Below are positions 1-9,152 of a stretch of DNA of 64,000 nt, piece by piece. Numbering within the stretch: the stretch's first letter is position 1; every line of letters starts with the position of its first letter. Below the pieces are notes generated by a model that was not told the origin of the DNA, made no database searches, and saw only the letters and a program-made list of their open reading frames with translations. The stretch lies in NCBI RefSeq assembly GCF_011009555.1, contig NZ_QXHD01000004.1, positions 4,593,528 through 4,657,527 of the forward strand, written 5' to 3'. Made by a program: the position numbers and the translations under genes. The stretch comes from Adonisia turfae CCMR0081 (GTDB lineage: Bacteria > Cyanobacteriota > Cyanobacteriia > Phormidesmidales > Phormidesmidaceae).

Positions 1-577
1 CAGGCGCAAAGTTAGGACGCTGCCTCAGGAAAAATAGATCATTTGGAGCATTGTCCAGAATGAAATAGCGAAAGGTAACCGTCTGATTAGGATTTACAAC
101 GCCCCCCGTAAAGTTCACAAAGTCTCGCACATCCGTAACTTCATCAACCACTGAAAAGGCATTGGAGCGTGGCCTAACACTGGGAATACCTTGGGCAAAG
201 GATAAACCATCTTCCTCAGGGCTAGGCACCCGAAACTGTTCCTGTAGCTCATGGTCAAAAAACACCCAAGGCGTGTTAGTGCGGTTGGTCACCACTGACT
301 CTAGACGAAACCCGATCAACCCCTCCCTACGTAGTCCTTCAATGGATAAGAACAGATCTATATTAGGCCCCGTAACATCTTGAAAAATTCTTAAGGCATC
401 AGACGTTCTTTCTCCCCTTGTAATTCTAAAATCACCTGTAACTTCCCTGAATGTTAGATTTTCTAAAACAAGGGTGGCGGCTTCGGCTGGAGCCGCCCAC
501 AGCCCTAACGTTACAAGCAGAGCAACCGTTAGCCCCCGCTTGCGCGGAACATACTGGGAAAAGGCGATGAGAGACAT
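1..577 (-). CDS. secreted protein, C-terminus cut by window edge
   Basis: An open frame runs leftward from an ATG at 577 off the window edge (192 codons visible). The N-terminus has a positively charged stretch (residues 9-15, PRKRG), a hydrophobic core rich in Leu, Val and Ala, and an Ala-x-Ala-type cleavage region (PAEAATL) near residue 33, so it should be exported. The mature part looks beta-rich and has no cysteines that I can see. Secreted cyanobacterial proteins of this look often carry a C-terminal PEP-CTERM anchor, but that end lies outside the window. The function is not recognised. No obvious Shine-Dalgarno precedes the start. Confidence 0.6.
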   Translation of the reverse strand, partial: MSLIAFSQYVPRKRGLTVALLVTLGLWAAPAEAATLVLENLTFREVTGDFRITRGERTSDALRIFQDVTGPNIDLFLSIEGLRREGLIGFRLESVVTNRTNTPWVFFDHELQEQFRVPSPEEDGLSFAQGIPSVRPRSNAFSVVDEVTDVRDFVNFTGGVVNPNQTVTFRYFILDNAPNDLFFLRQRPNFAP

Positions 578-689
578 ATTTTAAAGGGAAAATTCTGCTT
601 TGCCTTTAGTCTAGCTAAACAGAATCAATTCATGTTGATTTTCCTGATGTCAGCCTTTCTTCCCTGTGTTAAGCAACCCGCCTAACAAT

Positions 690-1601
690 TTACCAAGCTA
701 TAGGTTGCTTTAGAGAACTTAATGCTTCTTCTAATTTCATAGTCAATCGCTCAATGGTATTGTCCGTACTCAAAACCGGTCGACCATGTTTAATCACCCT
801 GGCTAACGTATCTGCCGCAGACGGGGACAGAAGTTTTGTCGGCTGAGATGACAATATCTGCTGTCCCCACTTAGCCCGCAGCCATCCTGCCTGTAATGAC
901 GAGCGCAATCCCCTCGCATAGTTTGGATAGTCTGGAAGGGGTAACAATCTCTGGGGACGATAGGGCACAGCGATTGAGGCGCACCAGTCTTGCCATTTAA
1001 AACTCAGAATTCTGGGGCTGGTAATCATAGGAATCCAAGCCGTTCTGAGAGCATCGGCCACAATCGCCCCATGCATTGCTTCCGCTAGTAAAACATCAAT
1101 ACAGCTAATGGCCTCTAAGACCTGTTCTATGGGCCAACGAGGATCAATGTAACCAATACCCACCTCTTCACATCGGGATTTCCAGATGCCATCGGCAAAA
1201 TTAGCATGGTGAATATGGGGCATAAACCCATGGGAAAACACTTTTTTGCCGATGGGAGAGAAGCAACGACGCACCAGGATGCCTCCATCTGTAATTGCTT
1301 TTTGGCGAGGTAGTTTTAGACGACGGGCCGATAACGGCCCCCGAACGCAGGCAATGTGCCAATGGGGCGGAATTTCGGTCAGAGGCTGTTCATAGCCTGC
1401 ACCGCTACTAAATATAATCAGACGCTGTGCATGGGCCGTGCGCTCTGGCAATCGATGATTCAATAATGTCCCTGTACCAATAAATTGGGTGGATTCATCA
1501 TCATCAAAAAAATTTGGTAGGAGTTGGGGCCACAACCACCTATTCAGCTCATCACCAAAATTAGGTTGGCCATCCCGTCGTTGGTAATAAAAGATTTTCA
1601 T
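690..1601 (-). CDS. polysaccharide pyruvyl transferase-like protein
   Basis: This 303-residue protein begins MKIFYYQ...NFGDELNRWLWP. That N-terminal pattern, in which GDELN follows the first strand, is characteristic of the polysaccharide pyruvyl-transferase superfamily. Members add ketal pyruvate, or in related forms other groups, to exopolysaccharide and cell-wall sugars. Further family-like stretches are GTGTLLN (about residues 42-48), a central CVRGPLSARRL, and SCIDVLLAEAMHGAIVADAL (about 166-185), which carries the conserved Glu-x-Met-His-Gly. The sugar acceptor cannot be predicted. The gene stands alone: the next gene to the left is also on the minus strand but 113 bases away, and a long gap lies upstream. 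Confidence 0.75.
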   Translation of the reverse strand: MKIFYYQRRDGQPNFGDELNRWLWPQLLPNFFDDDESTQFIGTGTLLNHRLPERTAHAQRLIIFSSGAGYEQPLTEIPPHWHIACVRGPLSARRLKLPRQKAITDGGILVRRCFSPIGKKVFSHGFMPHIHHANFADGIWKSRCEEVGIGYIDPRWPIEQVLEAISCIDVLLAEAMHGAIVADALRTAWIPMITSPRILSFKWQDWCASIAVPYRPQRLLPLPDYPNYARGLRSSLQAGWLRAKWGQQILSSQPTKLLSPSAADTLARVIKHGRPVLSTDNTIERLTMKLEEALSSLKQPIAW

Positions 1602-2277
1602 AGGCTATGGCTATTTTCGCATGCTTGATCCCTGTACACTCCCTTGGTTAAGTTTTTTTTAGGTTAAATTATCACACCTACTTTCCATGTTCATCTTTTA
1701 ATTTAGTGGGCACTTTAACCATATCAAATCAACAATGAGATTAAACATTTTCATCTTAATCTTGTTGTTAACTAATAATTAATGTCAAGCTAAATTGATC
1801 GCTTGTTCGAATGCTTTACCATCTAAATCACTGCCAAAATGGTCGATATGTTCATCAGTTTGTTGGCAACATAAGATCATTTTTATCCTCTTCTAGATCC
1901 TAGGCGAGAGAAAATTAATGCGTTAGTTTGACGCTGATTAAGTCCTGCGCTTCACCCTTTATAAACCGTGAACAACACGTTTGATTTTTGGGGTTCGCCC
2001 CCATCTCCTAAAAGCTTTGGGGACGGGTCCAGTCTCCTCGGCTTAACTCCTCGAACCGAAATTTGAACGCTCGCCAAATGTCCAAAACCGGAAAAGAAAC
2101 CCCAATGTCTGATAGCTAATGAGAACCCATTGCTTACTTGGACCGTGCGATTTTTAACTGGCCGCATTGATAGTTATCGTAGATTCACGTACGTAGAGAC
2201 TCTGATTGCAGATCATGGCAATGGCTACGCCATAAAAAGATTTTAGAATCTTCCAAATTTTCCATAGGAGAGGATTG
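1602..2277. other. intergenic region before the chemotaxis operon
   Basis: There is no convincing gene in this 676-base gap. A 71-codon frame at 1952-2167 on the minus strand has unremarkable composition and no family resemblance, so I leave it out. The stretch must hold the promoter of the chemotaxis operon that starts at 2278. A small frame at 1785-1880 is listed separately. Confidence 0.5.
1785..1880 (-). CDS. possible 31-residue small protein
   Basis: The frame starts with ATG at 1880 and reads MILCCQQTDEHIDHFG and on to ...FEQAINLA, then stops. A good Shine-Dalgarno-like AGAGGA lies about 6 bases before the ATG, which is better than chance would usually give. The peptide is soluble-looking, acidic and has an unusual Cys-Cys near its start. 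It could be a small gene, or the decayed start of a longer one. I recognise no family. Confidence 0.2.
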   Translation of the reverse strand: MILCCQQTDEHIDHFGSDLDGKAFEQAINLA

Positions 2278-3525
2278 ATGCTTCACTTTAAACCTAAACA
2301 GCTAGGCGATTCAATCTTAGAATTGCAACATAGTAATTTTAGTGGAGTTGCCTATGTAGAGCTACTGCCAAATGTTCTCCAGAAGAAACATCCTACTGTT
2401 TTAGTGTTGCATAATGGAGAACTTACGTATTGTGGGTTCTCACTACCTGATCCAACGAACTTTTCCAAAGCGCTGGGGCAACAGTTCGATTTAGAAATCA
2501 TGGCAACGGCTTTACAGCTTGCCCAGAAAAGAATTGATGATCAGACCTCTATACGTAAATATCTAGAACTTTTTATTCGACTTAAGTTATTTGCCTGGGA
2601 CGATATCGAAAGATATATGCGCAAGCAAGTCATCTTAACCCTAGAACAAATCTTTCCCTACGCTGGCAAGATCGTATTAAATAGGTCTGTTGCCGTGGAT
2701 CTTACCTATGGAGACGATGGTCATGGATTTACGTGGGATCAGCTTGAACTGGAGTTCATGCAGCGACAACAGGTATGGGCGTCCCTAGCGGATGTAATTC
2801 CAGCAGCCAATGCCATTCCTTATCAGCTTAACCATAGTCGCCAAACGATCACCGATGATTGGGCCAAGCAACATGTACCCCAATGGATAGATGGTCAGCG
2901 CACGCTGTATGATATTGCCCACCACATCAATCTAGATCCCCTGGAACTTGCCCATAAGTATCGCAAACTTGTTCAAATGGACTGGATTACGTTTGAACAA
3001 GAGAAGTATCTGGCTGCGCTTCAAAAGCCTCAGAAAACAGTTATTAATCAACCTCCGACAACGAATGAGTCGCAGAAAGTTAATGTTAATTCTTTAGAAA
3101 AGAGTACACATAGTCCCGCCATTCCTACCGCTAACGCAGTCGCTGAGAATCGGCCTACGATTCTCAGTGTTGATGACAGCTTAGTGGTACAAACCATGAT
3201 TAAACGGGCTATTGGCGAGCAATATAATGTGCTATTGGCGAGCAATGCCATGGATGCTCTTAGCCTATTAAATAAGGAAAAAATCGAACTAATGCTGTTG
3301 GATGTAACGATGCCTGACATTGATGGACTAGAACTTTGTCGAACCGTACGCAGCATTGGTCGATTTCGGGATCTGCCAATTGTGATGCTCACTGCTAAAG
3401 ATGGAATGTTTAATAAAATCAGAGGGCAAATTGTTGGCTCAACCCATTATTTGACCAAACCAGTTGATCGTCCAAAACTGTTGGAGGTTTTGACAAAGTA
3501 TGCTCCCATTACGGTGATGTCATAA
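2278..3525 (+). CDS. PatA/PixG-type response regulator
   Basis: First gene of the chemotaxis-like operon. The N-terminal part (about residues 1-275) resembles the PatA/DUF4388 region of cyanobacterial regulators. After a Gln/Thr/Asn-rich linker comes a CheY-type receiver (about 290-410), with SVDDS for the acidic pocket, the phospho-acceptor Asp in MLLDVTMPD and the Lys in LTKPV. PatA-type regulators head the Pix/Tax operons that control type IV pilus phototaxis in Synechocystis, and PatA controls heterocyst pattern in Anabaena. No DNA-binding domain is visible, so it probably acts by protein contacts. I chose ATG 2278 over the TTG just before it because AGGAGAGG lies 4 bases upstream. Confidence 0.85.
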   Translation: MLHFKPKQLGDSILELQHSNFSGVAYVELLPNVLQKKHPTVLVLHNGELTYCGFSLPDPTNFSKALGQQFDLEIMATALQLAQKRIDDQTSIRKYLELFIRLKLFAWDDIERYMRKQVILTLEQIFPYAGKIVLNRSVAVDLTYGDDGHGFTWDQLELEFMQRQQVWASLADVIPAANAIPYQLNHSRQTITDDWAKQHVPQWIDGQRTLYDIAHHINLDPLELAHKYRKLVQMDWITFEQEKYLAALQKPQKTVINQPPTTNESQKVNVNSLEKSTHSPAIPTANAVAENRPTILSVDDSLVVQTMIKRAIGEQYNVLLASNAMDALSLLNKEKIELMLLDVTMPDIDGLELCRTVRSIGRFRDLPIVMLTAKDGMFNKIRGQIVGSTHYLTKPVDRPKLLEVLTKYAPITVMS

Positions 3526-3546
3526 CACTTTTATCGTTAAATAGCT

Positions 3547-4647
3547 ATGATGGACAACCAATCCTACTTGTTTTTTGAACTTGATGATTTGCAGTATGGC
3601 ATTGAAACCTCTCAAGTTCGAGAGATTTTGAAACTTCCCGAATTAACACCGATTGCCGATGCGCCAGGCGATATTATTGGTATTCTGAATTTTCGAGGCA
3701 AAATTCTGCCGATTATGCATCTCGCGAAGCGCTTAGGGCAGGGCAGTCCCCTTTGTCAGCTTAGTGACAGTATTATTGTTATTGAGTGGCAAGGTTTGCA
3801 GGTTGGTATGGTGGTCAACCAGGTTTATGATGTTCAGTCTTTGTCGCCATCTATCATTGAAGCGGTTCCCACCTATGAGTTGAGGGAGCATGCCCATACG
3901 GCATTTGCTGCAGGTATTGCTAAGGTCAATGATAGTCTGATCACATTGTTGAACCCAGAGACATTAATTCGCCAAACGGATGCAGTAGAGACCATAGCCT
4001 TAGAGTCTAAACTGGATGATGTCGAGTCTGACGGTACGACGGCTTATCCAAATGAGCAGGTATTTGAAGCCCAACAGATGCCTATTATCACCAACTTTTT
4101 CTCACTGTATTGTCCGAATATTTCGTCAGAGGAACGGCAGATTTTTCGCCAGAGGGCCGATGCCCTCGTCCATTCCCTAGAAAGCTCTGGGGCTGATATT
4201 AATAAGTTGTTGCCTTTGGCCGTATTCAGATTAGAGGAGGAATACTTTGGCCTAGATCTGCAACGGGTGCGGGAATTTATTAATGTGCGCAATGTCAGGG
4301 CCATTCCCTGTTGCCCTCCCCACATTATGGGCAACATTAATTTGCGCGGAGAAGTGATGACCTTAATTGATATTCGAGGGGCGTTGAATATCTCTCAGGC
4401 AGTGGACGAAGTGCCTAAGGCTGTTGTGATTGAGGTTGATGATATTGCTGCTGGTATAACGGTTGATCAAGTGCTGGATGTAATCTATATTCCCCCATCA
4501 GACATTGCTTCTATGCCTGCAGCGTTACCTCAGCATTCTCAAGTATTTTTCCAAGGGGCCACACGCTACCGTGAGAAAAACTTGAGTATTCTTGACCTCC
4601 CTAAGCTCTTTTCGGATGGGGGGTTAATTGTTGATCAAGCAGCCTAG
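3547..4647 (+). CDS. CheW-type coupling protein with two CheW domains
   Basis: This 366-residue protein contains two CheW folds. The first is near residues 3-145 (YLFFELDDLQYGIETSQVREIL, then GILNFRGKILPI). The second is near 220-355 (FRLEEEYFGLDLQRVREFI, then GNINLRGEVMTLIDI). Ordinary CheW has one domain and about 160 residues. Coupling proteins link receptors to CheA in the chemoreceptor array, and a double-domain form could bridge two partners. It starts 21 bases after the PatA-type gene, so the two are co-transcribed. Either Met of the initial Met-Met could be the start. Confidence 0.88.
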   Translation: MMDNQSYLFFELDDLQYGIETSQVREILKLPELTPIADAPGDIIGILNFRGKILPIMHLAKRLGQGSPLCQLSDSIIVIEWQGLQVGMVVNQVYDVQSLSPSIIEAVPTYELREHAHTAFAAGIAKVNDSLITLLNPETLIRQTDAVETIALESKLDDVESDGTTAYPNEQVFEAQQMPIITNFFSLYCPNISSEERQIFRQRADALVHSLESSGADINKLLPLAVFRLEEEYFGLDLQRVREFINVRNVRAIPCCPPHIMGNINLRGEVMTLIDIRGALNISQAVDEVPKAVVIEVDDIAAGITVDQVLDVIYIPPSDIASMPAALPQHSQVFFQGATRYREKNLSILDLPKLFSDGGLIVDQAA

Positions 4648-4721
4648 CAAGCCCCTGGTGCTACCGACCACTCTCAACGTTCTTGACCAATTTATTTGCA
4701 ATCTAACTTAGGATCGATCCC

Positions 4722-6080
4722 ATGAGAATTACTGCACAGCTCAAATACAGTATTATCGGACTGGCTGTTTTGACCGCAGGTGTAACCATCTTTGAAAATG
4801 TTCGAACTCAGGAGGGTGAGTTTGATGGTTCTATGGTAAACAAAGCAGGTATTGTTCGCGGAGCTAGCCAAAGACTTGTTAAACTGGAAATCCATGGCCA
4901 ACCCAGTGATGAACTGATCACTAAAATCGATACTCATATTGATGGTCTGCTCAACGGTTCTGAAGAGCTGAAGCTGCATAAGCAGAAGGATAAGACGTTT
5001 GTCGATGCTATGGAAAAGGTTGATGCCAACTGGGAGGTATTAAAGGCAGATGTTCTTGAATATCGTAGAGATCCTAGTCAAAAGACTCAGTTGATCAAAG
5101 ACAGTGAAACCTTCTTTGAAGACACTGATAAAGCTGTACAGGCAGCGGAGAACATTACGGTGGCGCACATTAAAGAAGTAGGTAACACGCAGTTGGCGTT
5201 TTTTATCTTTGACATTGCGGTACTGGGCTTTATTTTCTGGCTTGTTTTGCGGACAGCGAAACTACTGCAAACCTCGATTGCATCGGTGGCTAACAGTTCT
5301 TCAGATATTGCGGCAACGGTTGAAGCGCAGGAACAGGCTGTCACAGAACAGACCTCATCGGTAACCCAAACCACCTCTACCATTGAGGACCTGGGTGCGG
5401 CGTCACTCCAGGCGGCTCAAAAGGCGGATACCTCTGCTGACGGTGCCCGTGAAGCCCTGACCCTATCGGAAACTGGAAGCCAGGCGGTGGAAAACACGGT
5501 ACAGGAGATTGAGGAGCTACAGTCTAAGGTGGGTGCGATCGCAGATCAGATTATGCAGCTGAGTGAACAAACCGACCAGATTTCGATCATTTCAAACCTG
5601 GTGGCGGACGTGGCAGACCAAACGAACATGTTAGCCCTAAATGCAGCGGTAGAGGCAGCCCGAGCCGGTGAACAAGGAAAGGGTTTCGCGGTGGTTGCGG
5701 GTGAAATTCGAAAGCTGGCAGACCAAAGTCGTGACTCAGCCAGTAAGATTGGTACCCTGGTAGAAGCGATTCAGTCCTCCATTAACAGCACGGTAATGGT
5801 GACAGACGAAGGGACGAAAACAGCAAAAGCAGGTATTGAAACCGCAAAAGATACCGCCAATGTCTTTAATCAGATTGCAGAAGCGATTAACGAAGTCTAT
5901 AACAACTCTCAACAGATCGCCCAAACTGCAAAACGGCAGGCGGTTGGTGTACAGCAGGCTGTCTCTGCGATGAACACCATTAACTTGGGAGCAAAAGAGA
6001 CCGTTAGTGCAGTGAGTAAAGTACAAGACTCCACCGAAACACTGAAAACGATTGCCAAAGAACTACAGGTCGCAATCTAA
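4722..6080 (+). CDS. methyl-accepting chemotaxis protein, PilJ-like sensor
   Basis: This receptor has 452 residues. A hydrophobic N-terminal segment (about residues 9-22) precedes a short sensor region holding VNKAGIVRGASQRLVKLE, which resembles the PilJ / type IV pili sensor domain. A second membrane segment lies near 157-177. The rest is a coiled-coil signalling domain with the conserved hairpin tip DQTNMLALNAAVEAARAGEQ. I see no HAMP domain between membrane and signalling parts. It should report to the CheW and CheA encoded on either side. No CheR is encoded in this window, so adaptation by methylation is uncertain. Near-palindromic sequence (about 6092-6122) lies between it and the CheA gene. 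Confidence 0.9.
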   Translation: MRITAQLKYSIIGLAVLTAGVTIFENVRTQEGEFDGSMVNKAGIVRGASQRLVKLEIHGQPSDELITKIDTHIDGLLNGSEELKLHKQKDKTFVDAMEKVDANWEVLKADVLEYRRDPSQKTQLIKDSETFFEDTDKAVQAAENITVAHIKEVGNTQLAFFIFDIAVLGFIFWLVLRTAKLLQTSIASVANSSSDIAATVEAQEQAVTEQTSSVTQTTSTIEDLGAASLQAAQKADTSADGAREALTLSETGSQAVENTVQEIEELQSKVGAIADQIMQLSEQTDQISIISNLVADVADQTNMLALNAAVEAARAGEQGKGFAVVAGEIRKLADQSRDSASKIGTLVEAIQSSINSTVMVTDEGTKTAKAGIETAKDTANVFNQIAEAINEVYNNSQQIAQTAKRQAVGVQQAVSAMNTINLGAKETVSAVSKVQDSTETLKTIAKELQVAI

Positions 6081-6145
6081 CCTTCTGTTGTGGGGTAGAG
6101 AGATTAATCATCTCACCCCATCTACCCCATTCATCAAGAAATATC

Positions 6146-8665
6146 ATGTTTATCGAAGATGAAGAACTGCGAACGCTCTATCGAGACGCAAGTAAAGACC
6201 ATTTAGACAACTTAGAAGCTGGGTTTCTACATTTAGAAAAAAATCCAGATGATCTAAATAATCTAAAAAATCTATTGCGGGCTGCCCACTCGTTAAAGGG
6301 AGACTCCCGCATGTTAGGTGTCCAGGAAGCGGAAACTTTAACACATCAATTAGAGGAACTCTTAAGTGGTGTCGAAAAAGGGGAACGAGATGTCACACCT
6401 GCCTTCTGTGATTGTCTCTATCAGGGGTTAGACGCCATCCGCAAAATTGCCCATGAGGCCTTTACGGGGGAAGCGTCAAATGTCAGTGTGTTTCATGTGA
6501 TGGCTCAGCTGATCAATGCTGGAGAAGCCTCTGAGCCAATCACCATTGCCCCTGCTGCTGAGGAGCGGGCCATGCTGGAATGGATGCCCACCAATGCGCC
6601 CCCACAGCCTGACTATAACGACTCTGTTGCCGTCATCACGCCTCCTGTCATAGAAGAGGAAGAGACGACCTTAGGCATGGGCGCTAATCTTGAGCACTCT
6701 GTCCTCAAACGACCTACTCCAGACGAAACCAGTGTTGTTATTCCCCCTCCGCCAACCATAGAAGAGGAGACAGCCTTAGAAGAGGAGACGGCCTTAGCCA
6801 TAGGTGCTGACGCCCCCCCTATCTCCAGATCGCTAACTCCAGACGACCCCCAAGAAAGCACTCAGCAGCCATCTCAGTCTGAGACGATGTCACATGAGGG
6901 CTATCACATTGACACTATTCGGGTTGAAGCCACTAAGCTTGATACCTTAATGACCCAAGCCAGTGAGTTAGCTGTGACCAAACGACGGATTACTCGTCGG
7001 ATGGATGATATTGATCAAGTGCTTCTGTTCTGGGAGAACTGGGTTCGTGATAGTTTAAAGCAAAAATTAACGTTGAATAGTCTGGAGAATGCACAATCAA
7101 CAGACCAAGCCCTAAATTCGATACAGGCCTTACAACAAACCACAGACGAGCGTCTAGATCAACTAGGCGATCTCTTAAAGCAGCTCAGAAATACCTCCTA
7201 TGAAGACTCTGCCCAGTTAGAGACCCTCTCTAATGATTTAGAATCAGGGATTCTCAAACTGCGCCAGGTGCCATTGTCCAGTATGTTTAACCTTTTCCCT
7301 CGTATGGTCAGGGATTTGGCAAGACAGCAGAGAAAGAGCATTAATTTAGTCATTGAGGGAGAAGATATTCAGGCAGATAAACGGATCTTAGAAGAGATGA
7401 AGGCACCGTTGAGCCATCTTATCCGTAATGCCATTGACCATGGAATTGAGGCTCCAAGCGAGCGCATTGCCATGGATAAGGTTTCTATGGCTACAATTTG
7501 CATCAAGGCTCGACAGCGAAATAATCGCCTTGAAATTGAAGTCATTGATGATGGTCGTGGTCTTAGTTTAGAAAGCATTAAACGTACAGCTCTGCGCCGG
7601 GGACTCTATACCGAAGCCCAGTTGGACAAGATGGGCGATGAGGAACTTCAATACTTGATCTTCACGCCTGGATTTTCCACTCGAACGGTTGTCACTGAAA
7701 TTTCTGGTCGGGGTGTGGGATTAGATGTTGTACGGGTTAATGTGGAGCGCCTGAAGGGAACTATTCAAGTGGATTCCACCCCTGGTCAAGGCTGTACATT
7801 TCGATTCACCATCAACACCAGTTTAGCCACAGAATCGGCCTTGATTGTTGAAGCTAACCAGGCATCCTATGCCATTCCTGTTGAATCTATTGAAAACATG
7901 ATGCGGGTTATCCCCCAGGATATCTTCACCCTTGATGGCAATCCGGCAATTACATTTCGAGAGAATCCATTGTCTGTTGCCTGGTTGACAGATCTGTTGG
8001 GATTGCCTGTATCAGTAGCTACCCAACCTCAGCTGAATAGCGTTAACCCATCAGTCCCCTGTGTTGTCCTTAAAGTTGGACCTAGCCAATTAGGCATATT
8101 TGTTGATAACCTAATCGATCAACAGGATATTGTGTTGAAGCCCCATAGCAAACTCCTTAAACAAGTACGCAATATTTCTGGCGCAACTATTTTGGGATCA
8201 GGGGAAGTCTGTATGGTACTCAGCCCCCAGGACCTGATTAAATCTTCCAGAGGTGAGAAAATCGGCGCTAAGGTTACTGATTGGGAGCCTATAGCGGTTA
8301 AACCGAAAGTCCTGCTAGTGGAAGACTCGATTCCGATTCGTACCCAGGTAAGACGGATTCTCGAAGGGGCGGGCTATCAGGTAACAACAGCGGTCGATGG
8401 TCTTGATGGCTTCAATAAACTACAAACAGGAGATTCCTATGATGCTGTGGTGTCTGATGTGGAAATGCCCAATCTCAGTGGCCTGGAATTAACGACCCGT
8501 ATTCGTCAGGAGGCACAATATGAAAAATTGCCCATTATCTTAGTTACAACATTGGCTAAAGATGAAGATAAACAGCGTGGTGCTGACGCTGGAGCCAATG
8601 CCTACATCACCAAAGGTGATTTTGACCAAAGTCTACTTCTCACTACTCTTAGGAGTTTAATTTAA
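6146..8665 (+). CDS. CheA-type hybrid histidine kinase with C-terminal receiver
   Basis: An 839-residue kinase. The order is: HPt domain with phospho-His 48 in LRAAHSLKGDSRM; an acidic, Pro- and Thr-rich linker with imperfect EEETALE repeats (about 165-240); dimerisation region; ATPase with LIRNAIDHGIEAP, IDDGRGLSLE and GRGVGLDVV; a CheW-like domain (about 560-690); and a CheY-type receiver with phospho-acceptor Asp in VVSDVEMPN. This arrangement matches the PixL/TaxAY CheA hybrids of cyanobacterial phototaxis operons. The linker is rich in repeated Glu and may vary in length between strains. It follows the receptor gene by 65 bases and is followed after two bases by the CheB-type receiver. 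Confidence 0.93.
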   Translation: MFIEDEELRTLYRDASKDHLDNLEAGFLHLEKNPDDLNNLKNLLRAAHSLKGDSRMLGVQEAETLTHQLEELLSGVEKGERDVTPAFCDCLYQGLDAIRKIAHEAFTGEASNVSVFHVMAQLINAGEASEPITIAPAAEERAMLEWMPTNAPPQPDYNDSVAVITPPVIEEEETTLGMGANLEHSVLKRPTPDETSVVIPPPPTIEEETALEEETALAIGADAPPISRSLTPDDPQESTQQPSQSETMSHEGYHIDTIRVEATKLDTLMTQASELAVTKRRITRRMDDIDQVLLFWENWVRDSLKQKLTLNSLENAQSTDQALNSIQALQQTTDERLDQLGDLLKQLRNTSYEDSAQLETLSNDLESGILKLRQVPLSSMFNLFPRMVRDLARQQRKSINLVIEGEDIQADKRILEEMKAPLSHLIRNAIDHGIEAPSERIAMDKVSMATICIKARQRNNRLEIEVIDDGRGLSLESIKRTALRRGLYTEAQLDKMGDEELQYLIFTPGFSTRTVVTEISGRGVGLDVVRVNVERLKGTIQVDSTPGQGCTFRFTINTSLATESALIVEANQASYAIPVESIENMMRVIPQDIFTLDGNPAITFRENPLSVAWLTDLLGLPVSVATQPQLNSVNPSVPCVVLKVGPSQLGIFVDNLIDQQDIVLKPHSKLLKQVRNISGATILGSGEVCMVLSPQDLIKSSRGEKIGAKVTDWEPIAVKPKVLLVEDSIPIRTQVRRILEGAGYQVTTAVDGLDGFNKLQTGDSYDAVVSDVEMPNLSGLELTTRIRQEAQYEKLPIILVTTLAKDEDKQRGADAGANAYITKGDFDQSLLLTTLRSLI

Positions 8666-8667
8666 CC

Positions 8668-9081
8668 ATGGCTAACCCCATTAAAGTTGTTTTAGTTGAA
8701 GATTCTGCCATTGCCTTACAAATTCTACAGCGGTTAATCGATTCATCACCCGAGGTAGATGTTGTTGGTACCGCTCAAGATGGCTCTGATGGCTTGAAAG
8801 TAATTGCTCAAACAATGCCAGATGTTATCTGTACCGACCTACAGATGCCCAAAATGGATGGTCTAGAGTTTACGAAAAAAGTCATGTCTGAATTTCCTCG
8901 ACCGATTCTGGTGGTAAGTAATACTGTACACCCAGGCGATGTAGACAATATCTATAACTTAATGCAGGCAGGAGCACTAGACTTTTTTCCAAAGCCCACT
9001 TCCGGATCAGCCACAGACTATGAAAGACTTAAAAATTCGTTGATTACTAAAATCAAAGTCTTAGCAAGTAAGAGAGTGTAA
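8668..9081 (+). CDS. solitary CheB-type receiver without methylesterase domain
   Basis: This 137-residue receiver has the acidic pair Glu11-Asp12, phospho-acceptor Asp57 (VICTDLQMPKMDG) and Lys109 in DFFPKP. The features RPILVVSNT and MQAGALDFFPKP are those of CheB receivers rather than CheY. In CheB about 200 more residues would form the methylesterase; here the protein ends after residue 137 and nothing of that domain follows. It may act as a phosphate sink or bind the array without enzyme activity. The start lies 2 bases after the CheA stop, so translation is probably coupled. It is the last gene of the operon. Confidence 0.85.
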   Translation: MANPIKVVLVEDSAIALQILQRLIDSSPEVDVVGTAQDGSDGLKVIAQTMPDVICTDLQMPKMDGLEFTKKVMSEFPRPILVVSNTVHPGDVDNIYNLMQAGALDFFPKPTSGSATDYERLKNSLITKIKVLASKRV

Positions 9082-9106
9082 TCTTGGCTCTGGGTGTTTA
9101 GTTTCA

Positions 9107-9152
9107 GCCTGGTCCCCTGGTTCTTCTGTTGGGAAGAATCAGGGGACCAGGC
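9107..9152 (+). terminator. long hairpin closing the chemotaxis operon
   Basis: The arms GCCTGGTCCCCTG and CAGGGGACCAGGC pair perfectly over 13 bases. An inner TTCTTC/GAAGAA adds six more pairs around a TGTTGG loop. It starts 26 bases after the last stop of the operon. No run of T follows, so it may act as a bidirectional or processing hairpin rather than a classical terminator. Confidence 0.55.

Noticed and set aside
1952-2167. 71-codon minus-strand frame
   Set aside because: Composition and length are those of chance; no ribosome site or recognisable domain.
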